DNA of 64,000 nt from Klebsiella variicola (GTDB lineage: Bacteria; Pseudomonadota; Gammaproteobacteria; Enterobacterales; Enterobacteriaceae). Positions 26,628 through 36,096 of this stretch are shown here, piece after piece (within the stretch, counting starts at the first letter, position 1; each line of letters opens with the position of its first letter). The notes under the pieces were generated by a model that worked only from the letters and a program-made list of their open reading frames with translations, was not told where the DNA came from and did no database searches. The position numbers and the translations under genes were made by a program. The stretch spans positions 3,534,001 through 3,598,000 of the forward strand of contig NZ_CP010523.2 in NCBI RefSeq assembly GCF_000828055.2, in the 5' to 3' direction.

Positions 26628-27713
26628 ATGAAAAAAACCTATCGTATTGCCGCCATCCCGGGTGACGGAATTGGCAAAGAAGTTCTGCCTGAAGGGATTC
26701 GCGTGCTGCAAGCCGCCGCACAGCGTTGGGATCTGTCATTGAGCTTCGAGCAGATGGAGTGGGCAAGCTGCGAATATTATGCCCATCACGGCAAGATGAT
26801 GCCGGACGACTGGCGCGAGCAGCTGCAGGGCTTCGATGCCATCTACTTCGGCGCCGTCGGCTGGCCGGATACCGTTCCCGACCACATTTCGCTGTGGGGG
26901 TCGCTGCTGAAGTTCCGCCGTGAGTTTGACCAATACGTCAACCTGCGTCCGGTGCGTCTGTTCCCCGGCGTCCCCTGCCCGCTGGCGGGTAAAAAGGCCG
27001 GCGATATCGATTTTTACGTGGTGCGCGAAAATACCGAAGGCGAATATTCCGCCCTCGGCGGGCGCGCCAATGAAGGCACCGATCATGAAGTGGTGATTCA
27101 GGAGTCGGTCTTTACCCGCCGCGGCGTGGACCGGATCCTGCGCTACGCCTTCGAACTGGCGCAAAGCCGCCCACGCAAAACGCTGACTTCGGCGACCAAA
27201 TCCAACGGACTGGCGATCAGCATGCCCTACTGGGATGAGCGGGTGGAAGAGATGGCCAAAAACTATCCGGATATTCGCTGGGACAAGCAGCATATCGATA
27301 TCCTGTGCGCCCGCTTCGTGCTGCAGCCGGAGCGTTTTGACGTGGTGGTCGGCTCCAATCTGTTCGGCGATATTCTCTCCGATCTCGGCCCGGCCTGTAC
27401 CGGCACTATCGGTATTGCGCCGTCGGCCAATCTCAATCCGGAGCGCACCTTCCCGTCGCTGTTCGAGCCGGTTCACGGCTCCGCGCCGGATATCTACGGT
27501 AAAAATATCGCCAACCCGATCGCCACCATATGGGCCGGGGCGATGATGCTCGATTTCCTCGGCAACGGCGATGCGCGCTATCACGCCGCGCACAACGGCA
27601 TCCTGGCGGCGATTGAGCAGGTGATTGCCAGCGGGCCGAAAACCCCGGATATGAAAGGCAGCGCGTCAACGCAACAGGTCAGCGACGCCATCTGCAAGGC
27701 CATTTTGGCGTAA
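26628..27713 (+). CDS. dmlA: DmlA, D-malate dehydrogenase (decarboxylating)
   Basis: 361-residue member of the isocitrate/isopropylmalate dehydrogenase family that converts D-malate to pyruvate and CO2 with NAD. Motifs: IAAIPGDGIGKEVLPEG at the N-terminus, TVPDHISLWGSLLKFRREFDQYVNLRP, the catalytic ENTEGEYS region and NLFGDILSDLGP. Start set at the ATG at 26628 by family length; a GTG four codons upstream is in frame. The neighbouring carnitine-degradation genes suggest its D-malate comes from malic semialdehyde. Confidence 0.95.
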   Translation: MKKTYRIAAIPGDGIGKEVLPEGIRVLQAAAQRWDLSLSFEQMEWASCEYYAHHGKMMPDDWREQLQGFDAIYFGAVGWPDTVPDHISLWGSLLKFRREFDQYVNLRPVRLFPGVPCPLAGKKAGDIDFYVVRENTEGEYSALGGRANEGTDHEVVIQESVFTRRGVDRILRYAFELAQSRPRKTLTSATKSNGLAISMPYWDERVEEMAKNYPDIRWDKQHIDILCARFVLQPERFDVVVGSNLFGDILSDLGPACTGTIGIAPSANLNPERTFPSLFEPVHGSAPDIYGKNIANPIATIWAGAMMLDFLGNGDARYHAAHNGILAAIEQVIASGPKTPDMKGSASTQQVSDAICKAILA

Positions 27714-27718
27714 TTACC

Positions 27719-28004
27719 CCGGCCGCTCCCCGGTGGCGCGGCGCTTACCGGGGCTACAAAAGGCACGATAATGTAAAAACACGGCCCTCAGCCCGCATCC
27801 CTGCGGGCTGCCCCGGCCTGCAGGGAACGTCTCAGCGATGTTGAGGCCGCCAACACCGGCAGTTGCAGTAGCCATGGGGACAAGGTAGAGATCTTAAGCT
27901 CGCAATGGCACGGACCGTAGGTCGGGTAAGGCGTTAGCCGCCACCCGACAAAAAAACGACACCGCGAGTAGCAAGCACGGGTAAGGCGCAGCCGCTACCC
28001 GGGA
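27719..28004. repeat. REP cluster downstream of dmlA
   Basis: REP-type palindromes occur at about 27719-27758 (CCCCGGTGGCGCGGCGCTTA...), 27919-27951 (GTAGGTCGGGTAAGGCGTTA...CCACCCGAC) and 27975-28004. The first two resemble units behind putA. A fragment of the 347-base element lies between them. From 28005 to 28299 the DNA turns AT-rich, holds an 11-base direct repeat and presumably the yeaV promoter. Confidence 0.75.
27776..27868. repeat. 3' fragment of the 347-base interspersed element (copy 4)
   Basis: 93 bases from AAAACACGGCCCTCAGCCCG to GGCAGTTGCAG match the end of the three copies at 10-11.5 kb, including the CAGCCCGCATCC/TGCGGGCTG hairpin. It ends at the same point as copies 1-3, confirming the 3' boundary. 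The 5' three-quarters are missing. Confidence 0.85.
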
Positions 28005-28299
28005 AGACCTGCGCCAACTTCCCTCTCTTTTCGCTATGCAGAATCCCCCACGATTGACAAGTGGACCGCATCACAGCGGTGAACTTTATTAATTCCTGAA
28101 AGGACAGAACCTGCGCCAATTCACCTTTTATTATTTCCGTTCCGTGTTTTATTGCTTCACGAAACGGCCAATTGTTTAATTCATGTAACGAAGAAATAAT
28201 CCGATTGTTAATAGCTTTTGCTACGAACCTTGACCCTACAGCGTGATAACAACGACAGGCTAAAGCCACCGACGGGCAATCATGCCCAGGAGATCACCC

Positions 28300-29907
28300 A
28301 TGTTGAGCAACGTAAAGAAAAAAGATGTGCCGCTGATTGCCATCAGCCTGGCGGCCATTGTTTTCATCGCCGCTAAATTAAGTCTCTTCCCCCACCAAAC
28401 CGCGCAGGCGGCTGATTCGATTTTTAACGGCGTGACCCGCCTGCTGGGTTCCACGGTACAGGTACTGGTGCTGCTGGCGCTGGGACTGGTGCTCTATCTG
28501 GCCACCAGCAAATACGGCAATATCCGTCTCGGCGAAGGCAAAGTCGAATACAGTACCCTCTCATGGCTGTTTATGTTTATCTGCGCCGGGCTCGGCTCCT
28601 CCACGCTGTACTGGGGCGTTGCCGAATGGGCTTATTATTACCAGACCCCGGGCCTGAACATTGCTCCGCAATCGCCGAAAGCGCTGGAATACAGCATCCC
28701 TTATTCTTTCTTCCACTGGGGGGTTAGCGCCTGGGCGACCTACACTCTCGCTTCGCTGATCATGGCCTATCACTTCCACGTGCGGAAAAATAAAGGCCTC
28801 AGCCTCTCCGGGATCATTTCAGCGATCACCGGAGTGAGTCCGCAGGGCTTCTGGGGCCGTCTGGTCGATCTGATGTTCCTGATCGCTACCGTCGGCGCGT
28901 TAACCATTTCGCTGGTGGTCACTGCCGCCACCTTCACCCGCGGCCTGTCAGCGCTGACCGGGCTGCCGGATAACTTCACCGTGCAGGCGTTTGTGATCCT
29001 GCTCTCCGGCGGTATTTTCTGCATGAGTTCGTGGATTGGCATCAACAACGGCCTGCAGCGCCTGAGCAAAATGGTCGGCTGGGGGGCGTTTCTGCTGCCG
29101 TTGGTGGTATTACTGGTTGGTCCGACCGAATTCATCACCAATAACATCATTAACGCCGTCGGCCTGACGACTCAGAACTTCCTGCAGATGAGTCTGTTTA
29201 CCGATCCCCTCGGCGACGGCGCCTTTACCCGCAACTGGACCGTCTTCTACTGGCTGTGGTGGATCTCCTATACTCCGGGCGTGGCGATGTTCGTCACCCG
29301 CGTCTCCCGCGGGCGCAAAATCAAAGAGGTGATATGGGGACTGCTCCTTGGTAGCACCGCCGGCTGCTGGTTCTTCTTTGGGGTGATGGAAAGCTACGCC
29401 ATGCACCAGTTCGTTAACGGCGTGATTAACGTACCGCAGGTGATGCAGACTCTTGGCGGCGAAACCGCCGTCCAGCAGGTCCTGATGTCGCTGCCGGCAG
29501 GTAAGCTGTTCCTCGCCGCCTATCTGTTCGTGATGATTGTTTTCCTCGCCTCGCACATGGATGCGGTGGCCTACACCATGGCGGCGACCAGCACCCGCAA
29601 CCTGCGCGAAGGCGACGATCCGGATCGCGGCATGCGCCTGTTCTGGTGCGTGGTGATCACCCTCATCCCGCTATCGATTCTGTTTACCGGCGCTTCGCTT
29701 GAGACCATGAAAACCACCGTGGTGCTGACCGCCCTACCGTTCCTGGCCATTTTACTGATTAAAACCGGCGGCTTCGTGCGCTGGCTAAAACAGGACTACG
29801 CCCACGTGCCGGTCAATCAGATAGAAACCCATACGCCCGAGCCAATGATTAAAGCCGAGACGCTACCGGTTGGCACGGTACTCAAAGGCGACGGCCAGTC
29901 GCTGTAA
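28300..29907 (+). CDS. yeaV: YeaV, BCCT-family carnitine/betaine transporter
   Basis: 535-residue inner-membrane transporter of the betaine/carnitine/choline family with about 12 membrane spans. The conserved tryptophan-rich segment is visible ([23 protein letters not shown]), as is [19 protein letters not shown]. It would import carnitine or gamma-butyrobetaine for the YeaW/YeaX oxygenase. Start chosen at 28300 because AGGAGATCACCC directly precedes that ATG; an upstream ATG at 28282 lacks a good site. yeaW follows after 36 bases. Confidence 0.92.
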   Translation: MLSNVKKKDVPLIAISLAAIVFIAAKLSLFPHQTAQAADSIFNGVTRLLGSTVQVLVLLALGLVLYLATSKYGNIRLGEGKVEYSTLSWLFMFICAGLGSSTLYWGVAEWAYYYQTPGLNIAPQSPKALEYSIPYSFFHWGVSAWATYTLASLIMAYHFHVRKNKGLSLSGIISAITGVSPQGFWGRLVDLMFLIATVGALTISLVVTAATFTRGLSALTGLPDNFTVQAFVILLSGGIFCMSSWIGINNGLQRLSKMVGWGAFLLPLVVLLVGPTEFITNNIINAVGLTTQNFLQMSLFTDPLGDGAFTRNWTVFYWLWWISYTPGVAMFVTRVSRGRKIKEVIWGLLLGSTAGCWFFFGVMESYAMHQFVNGVINVPQVMQTLGGETAVQQVLMSLPAGKLFLAAYLFVMIVFLASHMDAVAYTMAATSTRNLREGDDPDRGMRLFWCVVITLIPLSILFTGASLETMKTTVVLTALPFLAILLIKTGGFVRWLKQDYAHVPVNQIETHTPEPMIKAETLPVGTVLKGDGQSL

Positions 29908-29943
29908 AACCTCTTACTGACAATAATCACAAGGTGACCTTAC

Positions 29944-31068
29944 ATGAGCAATTTGAGCCCTGACTTTACTCTGCCGATTAACTTTTGCGCCAATCCGCAG
30001 GATGCCTGGACCATTCCGGCCCGTTTTTATACCGACAGCCAGGCGTTTGAACACGAGAAAGAGCGCATCTTCGCCAATAGCTGGATTTGCGTCGCCCACG
30101 GCAGCGAGGTCGCCCGGCCGAACGACTACATCACCCGGGAGATCATTGGTGAAAATATCGTTATCGTCCGCGGCCGCGACAACATTCTGCGCGCTTTCTA
30201 TAACGTCTGCCCGCACCGCGGCCACCAGCTGCTGAGCGGTGAAGGTAAAGCCAAAAACGTGATTACCTGCCCCTATCACGCCTGGGCCTTCAAGCTTGAC
30301 GGCAATCTCGCCCACGCCCGCAACTGCGAAAACGTGGCGAATTTCGATAGCGAAAAGGCAACGCTGGTGCCGGTTCGCCTGGAAGAGTATGCCGGCTTTG
30401 TGTTTATCAATATGAACCCGCAAGCGGAGAGCGTGGAAACGCAGCTGCCGGGCCTGCAGGACAAAGTGCTGGAAGCCTGCCCGGACGTGCATGACCTGAA
30501 ACTGGCAGCGCGCTTTACCACTCTCACCCCGGCGAACTGGAAAAATATCGTCGATAACTATCTGGAATGTTACCACTGCGGCCCGGCGCACCCGGGCTTC
30601 TCGGATTCCGTACAGGTTGACCGTTACTGGCACACCATGCACGGCAAATGGACGCTGCAGTATGGCTTCGCCAAGCCGTCCGAGCAGTCGTTTAAATTCG
30701 AAGAAGGTACCGACGCCGCGTTCCACGGTTTCTGGCTATGGCCGTGCACCATGTTCAACGTGACGCCGATCAAGGGCATGATGACCGTGATCTATGAATT
30801 CCCGGTGGATGAAGAGACCACTCTGCAGAATTACGACATCTATTTCACCAACGAAGAGCTGACTGACGATCAGAAAGCGCTGATTGAGTGGTATCGCGAC
30901 GTGTTCCGCCCGGAAGATTTACGCCTGGTGGAAAGCGTGCAGAAGGGGCTGAAGTCCCGCGGCTATCGCGGCCAGGGACGCATTATGGCGGATAACAGCG
31001 GCAGCGGTATCTCCGAGCACGGTATCGCCCATTTCCACAATTTGGTGGCCCAGGTGTTCCAGCCGTAA
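29944..31068 (+). CDS. yeaW: YeaW, carnitine monooxygenase oxygenase subunit (CntA type)
   Basis: 374-residue Rieske non-haem iron oxygenase. The Rieske cluster ligands are Cys89/His91 (CPHRGH) and Cys109/His112 (CPYHAW). The mononuclear iron site has His211 and His216 in ECYHCGPAH plus a C-terminal Asp, probably Asp325. Glu208 occupies the bridging position where most Rieske oxygenases have Asp, a hallmark of CntA/YeaW. The family splits L-carnitine (also gamma-butyrobetaine or choline in some reports) into trimethylamine and an aldehyde. It needs the YeaX reductase, encoded two genes downstream. Confidence 0.94.
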   Translation: MSNLSPDFTLPINFCANPQDAWTIPARFYTDSQAFEHEKERIFANSWICVAHGSEVARPNDYITREIIGENIVIVRGRDNILRAFYNVCPHRGHQLLSGEGKAKNVITCPYHAWAFKLDGNLAHARNCENVANFDSEKATLVPVRLEEYAGFVFINMNPQAESVETQLPGLQDKVLEACPDVHDLKLAARFTTLTPANWKNIVDNYLECYHCGPAHPGFSDSVQVDRYWHTMHGKWTLQYGFAKPSEQSFKFEEGTDAAFHGFWLWPCTMFNVTPIKGMMTVIYEFPVDEETTLQNYDIYFTNEELTDDQKALIEWYRDVFRPEDLRLVESVQKGLKSRGYRGQGRIMADNSGSGISEHGIAHFHNLVAQVFQP

Positions 31069-31086
31069 TCGTTGAAGGAGTTTGCT

Positions 31087-32535
31087 ATGTCCGTGTTTCA
31101 CTCAGATCTGTTTCGCCAGCAGGCGCTGATTGCCGGAAGCTGGCGCGACGCCGCCGACGGCACGACGCTTGCCGTCAGCAATCCTTCCACCGGCGCGGCG
31201 CTCGGCCAGATCCCTAATATGGGTCGGGCGGAAGCGCAGCAGGCCGTGGATGCCGCCGCGGCCGCGCTGCCGGCCTGGCGCGCATTAACCGCCGCTCAGC
31301 GCGCCATGCTATTGAAAAACTGGCACCGCCTGATCCTCGAAAACAAAACCGCGCTGGCGCAGATCATGACCGCCGAGCAGGGCAAGCCGCTGGCGGAGGC
31401 CGAAGGCGAAATCGCCTATGCCGCCTCGTTTATCGAGTGGTTTGCCGAACAGGGCAAACGCACCAACGGCGAAATAATCCCCTCCCCTGGCGCGGATAAA
31501 CGCCTGATGGTGATCCGCCAGGGCGTGGGCGTCTGCGCGGCGATCACCCCGTGGAACTTCCCGGCGGCGATGATCACCCGTAAGGCCGGCCCGGCGCTGG
31601 CCGCTGGCTGCACGATGGTGATTAAGCCGGCTAACGAAACGCCGTTTACCGCGCTGGCGATGGCGGAACTGGCGAATCAGGCCGGGATCCCGCAGGGCGT
31701 CATTAACGTCGTTACCGGCCAGTCGCGCGAAATTGGCGCGGTGTTCACCGGCGATGAGCGGGTGCGTAAACTCTCCTTTACCGGCTCGACCGAAGTTGGC
31801 CGCGTACTGATGCGCCAGTGCGCGGAATCCATCAAAAAGCTCTCTTTAGAGCTCGGCGGTAACGCGCCGTTTATCGTCTTTGACGATGCCGATATCGATA
31901 AAGCGGTCGAAGGAGCGCTGATCGCCAAGTTCCGCAACGCCGGGCAAACCTGCGTCTGCGTCAATCGCTTCTATATTCATCGCGCCGTCTACGACCAATT
32001 CTGCGATAAATTCGTCGCCCGCGTCGCCGCCCTGAAAGTGGGCGATGGCAACGAGTCCGGTGTGCAGATTGGCCCGCTTATCAACGCCGACGCCGGGCGC
32101 AAAGTCCAGTCCCTGCTCGACGACGCCCTGACCCGCGGCGCAACGCTGTTAACCGGCGGTAAAGCGCACCCACTGGGCGGTAATTTCTTCACCCCTACGG
32201 TTATCGGCGACGTACAGCCGGGGTCACTGCTGCTGCAGGAAGAGATTTTCGGCCCGGTGGCCGCGCTGGTGAAATTTGACGATGAGCAGCAGGTCATCGA
32301 GCAGGCGAATAACACCATCTACGGTCTCGCCTCCTATTTTTACAGCAACGATGCCGCCCGTATCTGGCGCGTCTCCGAGCAGCTGGAATACGGGATGGTC
32401 GGCATCAATACCGGGCTGATTTCCAACGAAGTCGCGCCATTTGGCGGAGTGAAGCAGTCCGGCCTTGGCCGCGAAGGGTCGGAACACGGAATCGAAGATT
32501 ACCTGGAGATGAAGTATCTCTGCCAGGGGTTGTAA
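31087..32535 (+). CDS. GabD-like aldehyde dehydrogenase, probable malic semialdehyde dehydrogenase
   Basis: 482-residue NAD(P) aldehyde dehydrogenase of the succinate-semialdehyde type. Catalytic Cys289 lies in NAGQTCVCVN (the CxC form seen in GabD), and Glu255 in LELGGNAP; PWNFPAAMITRKAGPALAAG is also present. GAAGGAG sits seven bases before the ATG at 31087. It is inserted between yeaW and yeaX, whereas in E. coli K-12 those genes are adjacent. YeaW releases malic semialdehyde from carnitine, a hydroxylated analogue of succinate semialdehyde, so this enzyme most likely oxidises it to malate. This substrate is inferred from context. Confidence 0.85.
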   Translation: MSVFHSDLFRQQALIAGSWRDAADGTTLAVSNPSTGAALGQIPNMGRAEAQQAVDAAAAALPAWRALTAAQRAMLLKNWHRLILENKTALAQIMTAEQGKPLAEAEGEIAYAASFIEWFAEQGKRTNGEIIPSPGADKRLMVIRQGVGVCAAITPWNFPAAMITRKAGPALAAGCTMVIKPANETPFTALAMAELANQAGIPQGVINVVTGQSREIGAVFTGDERVRKLSFTGSTEVGRVLMRQCAESIKKLSLELGGNAPFIVFDDADIDKAVEGALIAKFRNAGQTCVCVNRFYIHRAVYDQFCDKFVARVAALKVGDGNESGVQIGPLINADAGRKVQSLLDDALTRGATLLTGGKAHPLGGNFFTPTVIGDVQPGSLLLQEEIFGPVAALVKFDDEQQVIEQANNTIYGLASYFYSNDAARIWRVSEQLEYGMVGINTGLISNEVAPFGGVKQSGLGREGSEHGIEDYLEMKYLCQGL

Positions 32536-32591
32536 ATGTCCTCTCCCGGCGGCGGCGCTGGCCACGCCGGGATTTTTGATGGAGTTCAGCG

Positions 32592-33557
32592 ATGTCTGAT
32601 TATCAAATGTTTGAGGCGATCGTTCGCGATGTTGAACAGATCACCGCCCAGGTGAAGCGTTTTACGCTGGTGTCGCCGACCGGCGCCCCGCTGCCGGGAT
32701 TCAGCGGCGGCAGCCATATTATCGTCCAGATGCAGGATGGCGAGCAGCGCTACAGTAACGCCTATTCGCTGATGAGCTCGCCGCTGGATACCACCAGCTG
32801 GCAGATTGCGGTGCGTCTTGAGTCGCCTTCCAAAGGCGGCTCGCGTTTTATGCACCAGCAGGTGCGCCCGGGCGATACCCTGACGGTGTCAACGCCCAAC
32901 AACCTGTTCGCCATCGAACCACAGGCGCGAAAACATCTGCTGATCGCCGGCGGTATCGGCATTACGCCATTCTTGTCGCATATTCCGGAACTGGAACAAC
33001 GGCAGGCCGACTGGCAGCTGCACTACTGTTTCCACGACGCCGACAATAATGCTTTCGTCGATGCGCTCAGCGCCGCGCCGTGGCGAGATCGGGTCAATGT
33101 TCATGTATCAGCGCTCGGCAGCCGTCTCGACCTGCCGCGCCTGTTCGCCGACCTCGAGCCCGGAACCCACGTGTATACCTGCGGCCCGGCGGCGCTTAAC
33201 GAGGCGGTGAAAGCCGCCGCCGAACGCCATCAGGTGCCCGCCAGTCAGCTGCACTTTGAGCAGTTTATCGTTGAGGATAAAGGCGGAGAGGCGTTTACCC
33301 TGGTGCTGGCGCGTTCCGGACGCGAATTTACCGTACCGCAGGACATGACCATTTTGCAGGTTATTGAGAATAACAAAGCGGCGAAGGTGGAATGCCTGTG
33401 CCGCGAAGGGGTGTGCGGCACCTGCGAAACGATGATTCTGGAAGGGGAAGCGGACCACCGCGATCAGTATTACAGCGAGGAAGAGAAAGCCAGCCAGCAG
33501 AGTATGCTGATCTGCTGCTCGCGCGCCAAAAGCGGCCGCCTGGTACTGGATTTGTAA
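32592..33557 (+). CDS. yeaX: YeaX, carnitine monooxygenase reductase subunit (CntB type)
   Basis: 321-residue class IA oxygenase reductase: an N-terminal FMN domain (YSNAYSLMSSPLD), a central NAD domain (LLIAGGIGITPFLSHI ... HVYTCGPAALNEAV) and a C-terminal plant-type [2Fe-2S] ferredoxin with CLCREGVCGTCE and a late Cys in MLICCSRAKSG. It passes electrons from NADH to the Rieske centre of YeaW. ATGGAGTTCAGCG precedes the start. Confidence 0.94.
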   Translation: MSDYQMFEAIVRDVEQITAQVKRFTLVSPTGAPLPGFSGGSHIIVQMQDGEQRYSNAYSLMSSPLDTTSWQIAVRLESPSKGGSRFMHQQVRPGDTLTVSTPNNLFAIEPQARKHLLIAGGIGITPFLSHIPELEQRQADWQLHYCFHDADNNAFVDALSAAPWRDRVNVHVSALGSRLDLPRLFADLEPGTHVYTCGPAALNEAVKAAAERHQVPASQLHFEQFIVEDKGGEAFTLVLARSGREFTVPQDMTILQVIENNKAAKVECLCREGVCGTCETMILEGEADHRDQYYSEEEKASQQSMLICCSRAKSGRLVLDL

Positions 33558-33560
33558 AGC

Positions 33561-33591
33561 GCACACCGGCCGGCACCGCTGGCCGGTGTGC
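33561..33591. terminator. Hairpin between convergent yeaX and ptsA
   Basis: GCACACCGGCC-loop-GGCCGGTGTGC is an 11-base-pair stem in the 37-base gap between two converging genes. Neither side has a true U-tract, so it may act as an mRNA end-stabiliser rather than a strong terminator. Confidence 0.55.
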
Positions 33592-33594
33592 AGA

Positions 33595-36096
33595 TCACAG
33601 TTCCAGCTCGCGGCGCAGCAGGTCGGCAATATCTTCGCTGCTCTCCGCGGAGACCAGAGATTGGCGGAACTCCGCGTGCATAATGCGCCGCGCCAGCCGC
33701 GAGAAGATACGCATATGCTGATCGCCCGCCGAGTGCTTGTTCAGCGTCAGCATAATCACAAACTGCGCCTCTTCATCGCCCCATATCACCGGCTGCGCCA
33801 GCCGCGCGACGCTGATAGTCGACTGCTCAATATGCTCGGATTTACTGTGCGGAATGGCGAAGCTAAAGCCCAGACCGGTGGAGAACACCGCCTCGCGGGC
33901 CCACAGGTCGGCCTCCAGCTTACGCGGATAGCGGCAGCGTCCGGCCAGCAGCAGGTTATCCGTCATCCCTTTCAGCACCTCCTCCTTGCTGCGCCAGTCG
34001 CTATTCAGCGTAATGCACTCGGCGCTCACCAGCGGCACATCCTGCTGACGCATGCGGAACTGGGCCAGCAGATGCTCCACTTCCAGTGAGGTACGGCACT
34101 GCATGGCCTGATTCAGCAGCTGGCGGCAGGCGCGGCTATCCAGTTGCGCCAGGCGCGATTTGGTCGCCGGGATCGCCGGCGCGCTCATGCTCAATTCATC
34201 TAAACCGAGGCCTACCAGCAGCGGTAGCACCGATCCTTTGGCCCCCAGTTCGCCGCACAGACCAATCCATTTCCCCTGCCGATGCACCGCCTGTACCGCA
34301 TAGTCCAGCGCGCGCAGGAAGGCGGGATTCAGGCTGTTATAATGGCGTGTCACTTTCGCATTATCACGATCGACCGCCAGCAGATACTGCGTTAAGTCGT
34401 TGCTGCCGATGCTAAAGAAATTCACCTCTTCACAACACTGATCGATGATAAACATCACCGACGGCACTTCCAGCATGATGCCGAGCGGGATCTTTTCATC
34501 AAACGGGATCTGCTCGGCGCGCAGCGACTGTTTGGCCTCCGCCAGTCGCTCTTTCACCCACAGGATCTCTTCCATTGATGAAATCATGGGGATCATAATC
34601 TTCAGCGAGCCGTGCGCCGAGGCGCGTAAAATCGCCCGTAGCTGAGTGTGAAACAGCGCCTGATACTCTTCATAGATGCGCACCGCGCGGTAGCCGAGGA
34701 ACGGATTGTTTTCCGCAGGGATGTTGAGATAGGCCACCGGCTTATCACCGCCGATATCCATAGTCCGCACGATAATGCTGCGCCCGGCAGCGGGTTCCAG
34801 CGCCTGGCAGAAGATGTTGTAGAGCTCATCTTCCGACGGCGCGCTCGGGCGATCCATATACAGCATTTCAGTGCGGAACAACCCTACCGACTGCGCGCCC
34901 TGGTTGAATGCCGCCACCGCTTCCACCGAATGGGCGATATTGGCGGCGATCTCCACGCGGATACCGTCTTGCGTCTGCCCGGCTTTATCCAGCCATACCT
35001 GCTGCTGTTGCCGGATTTGCGCCTGTAGCCAGGCCTCCTGCTGATAGTAGCGCGCTACCGCCGGACTCGGATCCACCACCAGCAGCCCGGCGTTGCCGTC
35101 AATCTGCACCTGCGTATCCACCCACGGCAGCAGCGCGGCTAAATCCACGCCCACCAGAGTAGGGATATTGAATGAGCGTGCCAGAATCACGGTATGCGAG
35201 GTGGTGCCGCCGCTGCGCAGCAGCAGTCCTTTGAGATGCGTTTTATCCAGTTCCAGAAACTGGCTGGGGGTCAGCTCGTCGGCAAGGCAAATGGCCGCTT
35301 CCCGCAGCTGGCCCGGCGCCGGGAAACGGGCTTCGCCGTAGATATGCTGCAATAGCTGGAAACAGACGTCGCGGACATCCAGTACCCGCTCCTGCAGATA
35401 GCTGTTGCCGGAATCGCGGAACTGGGCGCAGAAGTGGTCGCCGGTGGCGACAATCGCCTGCGCGCAGCTGAGGCCGGTGAGGATGCCACCAAGCAGGTGC
35501 TGGCGCAGCGAGGCATCCGTCGCCAGCGAACGGTGAGCTTCCAGGATGGCGCTGGCGGTGCCGTCATTGTCCAGCAGCCGCAGCTCGATATCTTTCACCA
35601 GCAGACGCAGGCCATTATCCAGCGCCGCCTGCTCCTGTTCGGGACTGGCGGCGACGGGCAGTTCGCCCAGCTCGTGCAGATCGCGTGATTTGAGATGAAC
35701 CAGCGTCCCTCCCGCGCTGCCGGCGCACACCGGGTGGGCATGAAACAGCGTCGGGTTCAGCCGCGAAAGCGACTCTGGCACCGGCTGGACATCCAGCGTT
35801 GGCGCAGCGGGCAGCGGCGCGTCGCAGTGGGGAAATTCATCGCGCATAAAAGCCGTTAACGCGGCGAATGCCTCAGCTTCATCTTCGCCGCTGATAAGCA
35901 GCTGGCAGGCGTCGCCCTTCAGGGTATTGCTGCCGATAATCGCCAGCGCGCTCTTGGCATTTCCGCCGGTCTCGCGGCGCAAGTTCCGCCACTCAATCGC
36001 TGATGAAAAACGGTTACACAGCGTTTCGACCAGACTGGCCGGACGCGCATGCACGCCGTTGGGCAAATCACATGTAAATTCAATGACCAGAGCCAT
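33595..36096 (-). CDS. ptsA: PtsA (FrwA), HPr-EI-EIIA multiphosphoryl transfer protein
   Basis: 833-residue PTS fusion. An N-terminal HPr-like domain carries His16 (NGVHARPAS), the enzyme I part carries phospho-His301 (GGTTSHTVILAR) with active-site Cys614 (GLCGELGA), and the C-terminal fructose-type EIIA carries His750 (AIPHSKSEH). One polypeptide can therefore take phosphate from PEP to the EIIB proteins FrwB/FrwD without the general PTS. GGAGGAAGGCG precedes the ATG at 36096. It is divergent from frwC. E. coli ptsA is followed by fsaB and gldA; those genes are absent here. Confidence 0.95.
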   Translation of the reverse strand: MALVIEFTCDLPNGVHARPASLVETLCNRFSSAIEWRNLRRETGGNAKSALAIIGSNTLKGDACQLLISGEDEAEAFAALTAFMRDEFPHCDAPLPAAPTLDVQPVPESLSRLNPTLFHAHPVCAGSAGGTLVHLKSRDLHELGELPVAASPEQEQAALDNGLRLLVKDIELRLLDNDGTASAILEAHRSLATDASLRQHLLGGILTGLSCAQAIVATGDHFCAQFRDSGNSYLQERVLDVRDVCFQLLQHIYGEARFPAPGQLREAAICLADELTPSQFLELDKTHLKGLLLRSGGTTSHTVILARSFNIPTLVGVDLAALLPWVDTQVQIDGNAGLLVVDPSPAVARYYQQEAWLQAQIRQQQQVWLDKAGQTQDGIRVEIAANIAHSVEAVAAFNQGAQSVGLFRTEMLYMDRPSAPSEDELYNIFCQALEPAAGRSIIVRTMDIGGDKPVAYLNIPAENNPFLGYRAVRIYEEYQALFHTQLRAILRASAHGSLKIMIPMISSMEEILWVKERLAEAKQSLRAEQIPFDEKIPLGIMLEVPSVMFIIDQCCEEVNFFSIGSNDLTQYLLAVDRDNAKVTRHYNSLNPAFLRALDYAVQAVHRQGKWIGLCGELGAKGSVLPLLVGLGLDELSMSAPAIPATKSRLAQLDSRACRQLLNQAMQCRTSLEVEHLLAQFRMRQQDVPLVSAECITLNSDWRSKEEVLKGMTDNLLLAGRCRYPRKLEADLWAREAVFSTGLGFSFAIPHSKSEHIEQSTISVARLAQPVIWGDEEAQFVIMLTLNKHSAGDQHMRIFSRLARRIMHAEFRQSLVSAESSEDIADLLRRELEL

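Noticed and set aside
27934-28269. 111-codon minus-strand open frame upstream of yeaV
   Set aside because: Its C-terminal part runs through REP sequence and its repeated LAQV segment comes from a DNA direct repeat; no ribosome binding site of note. A decayed gene cannot be excluded.
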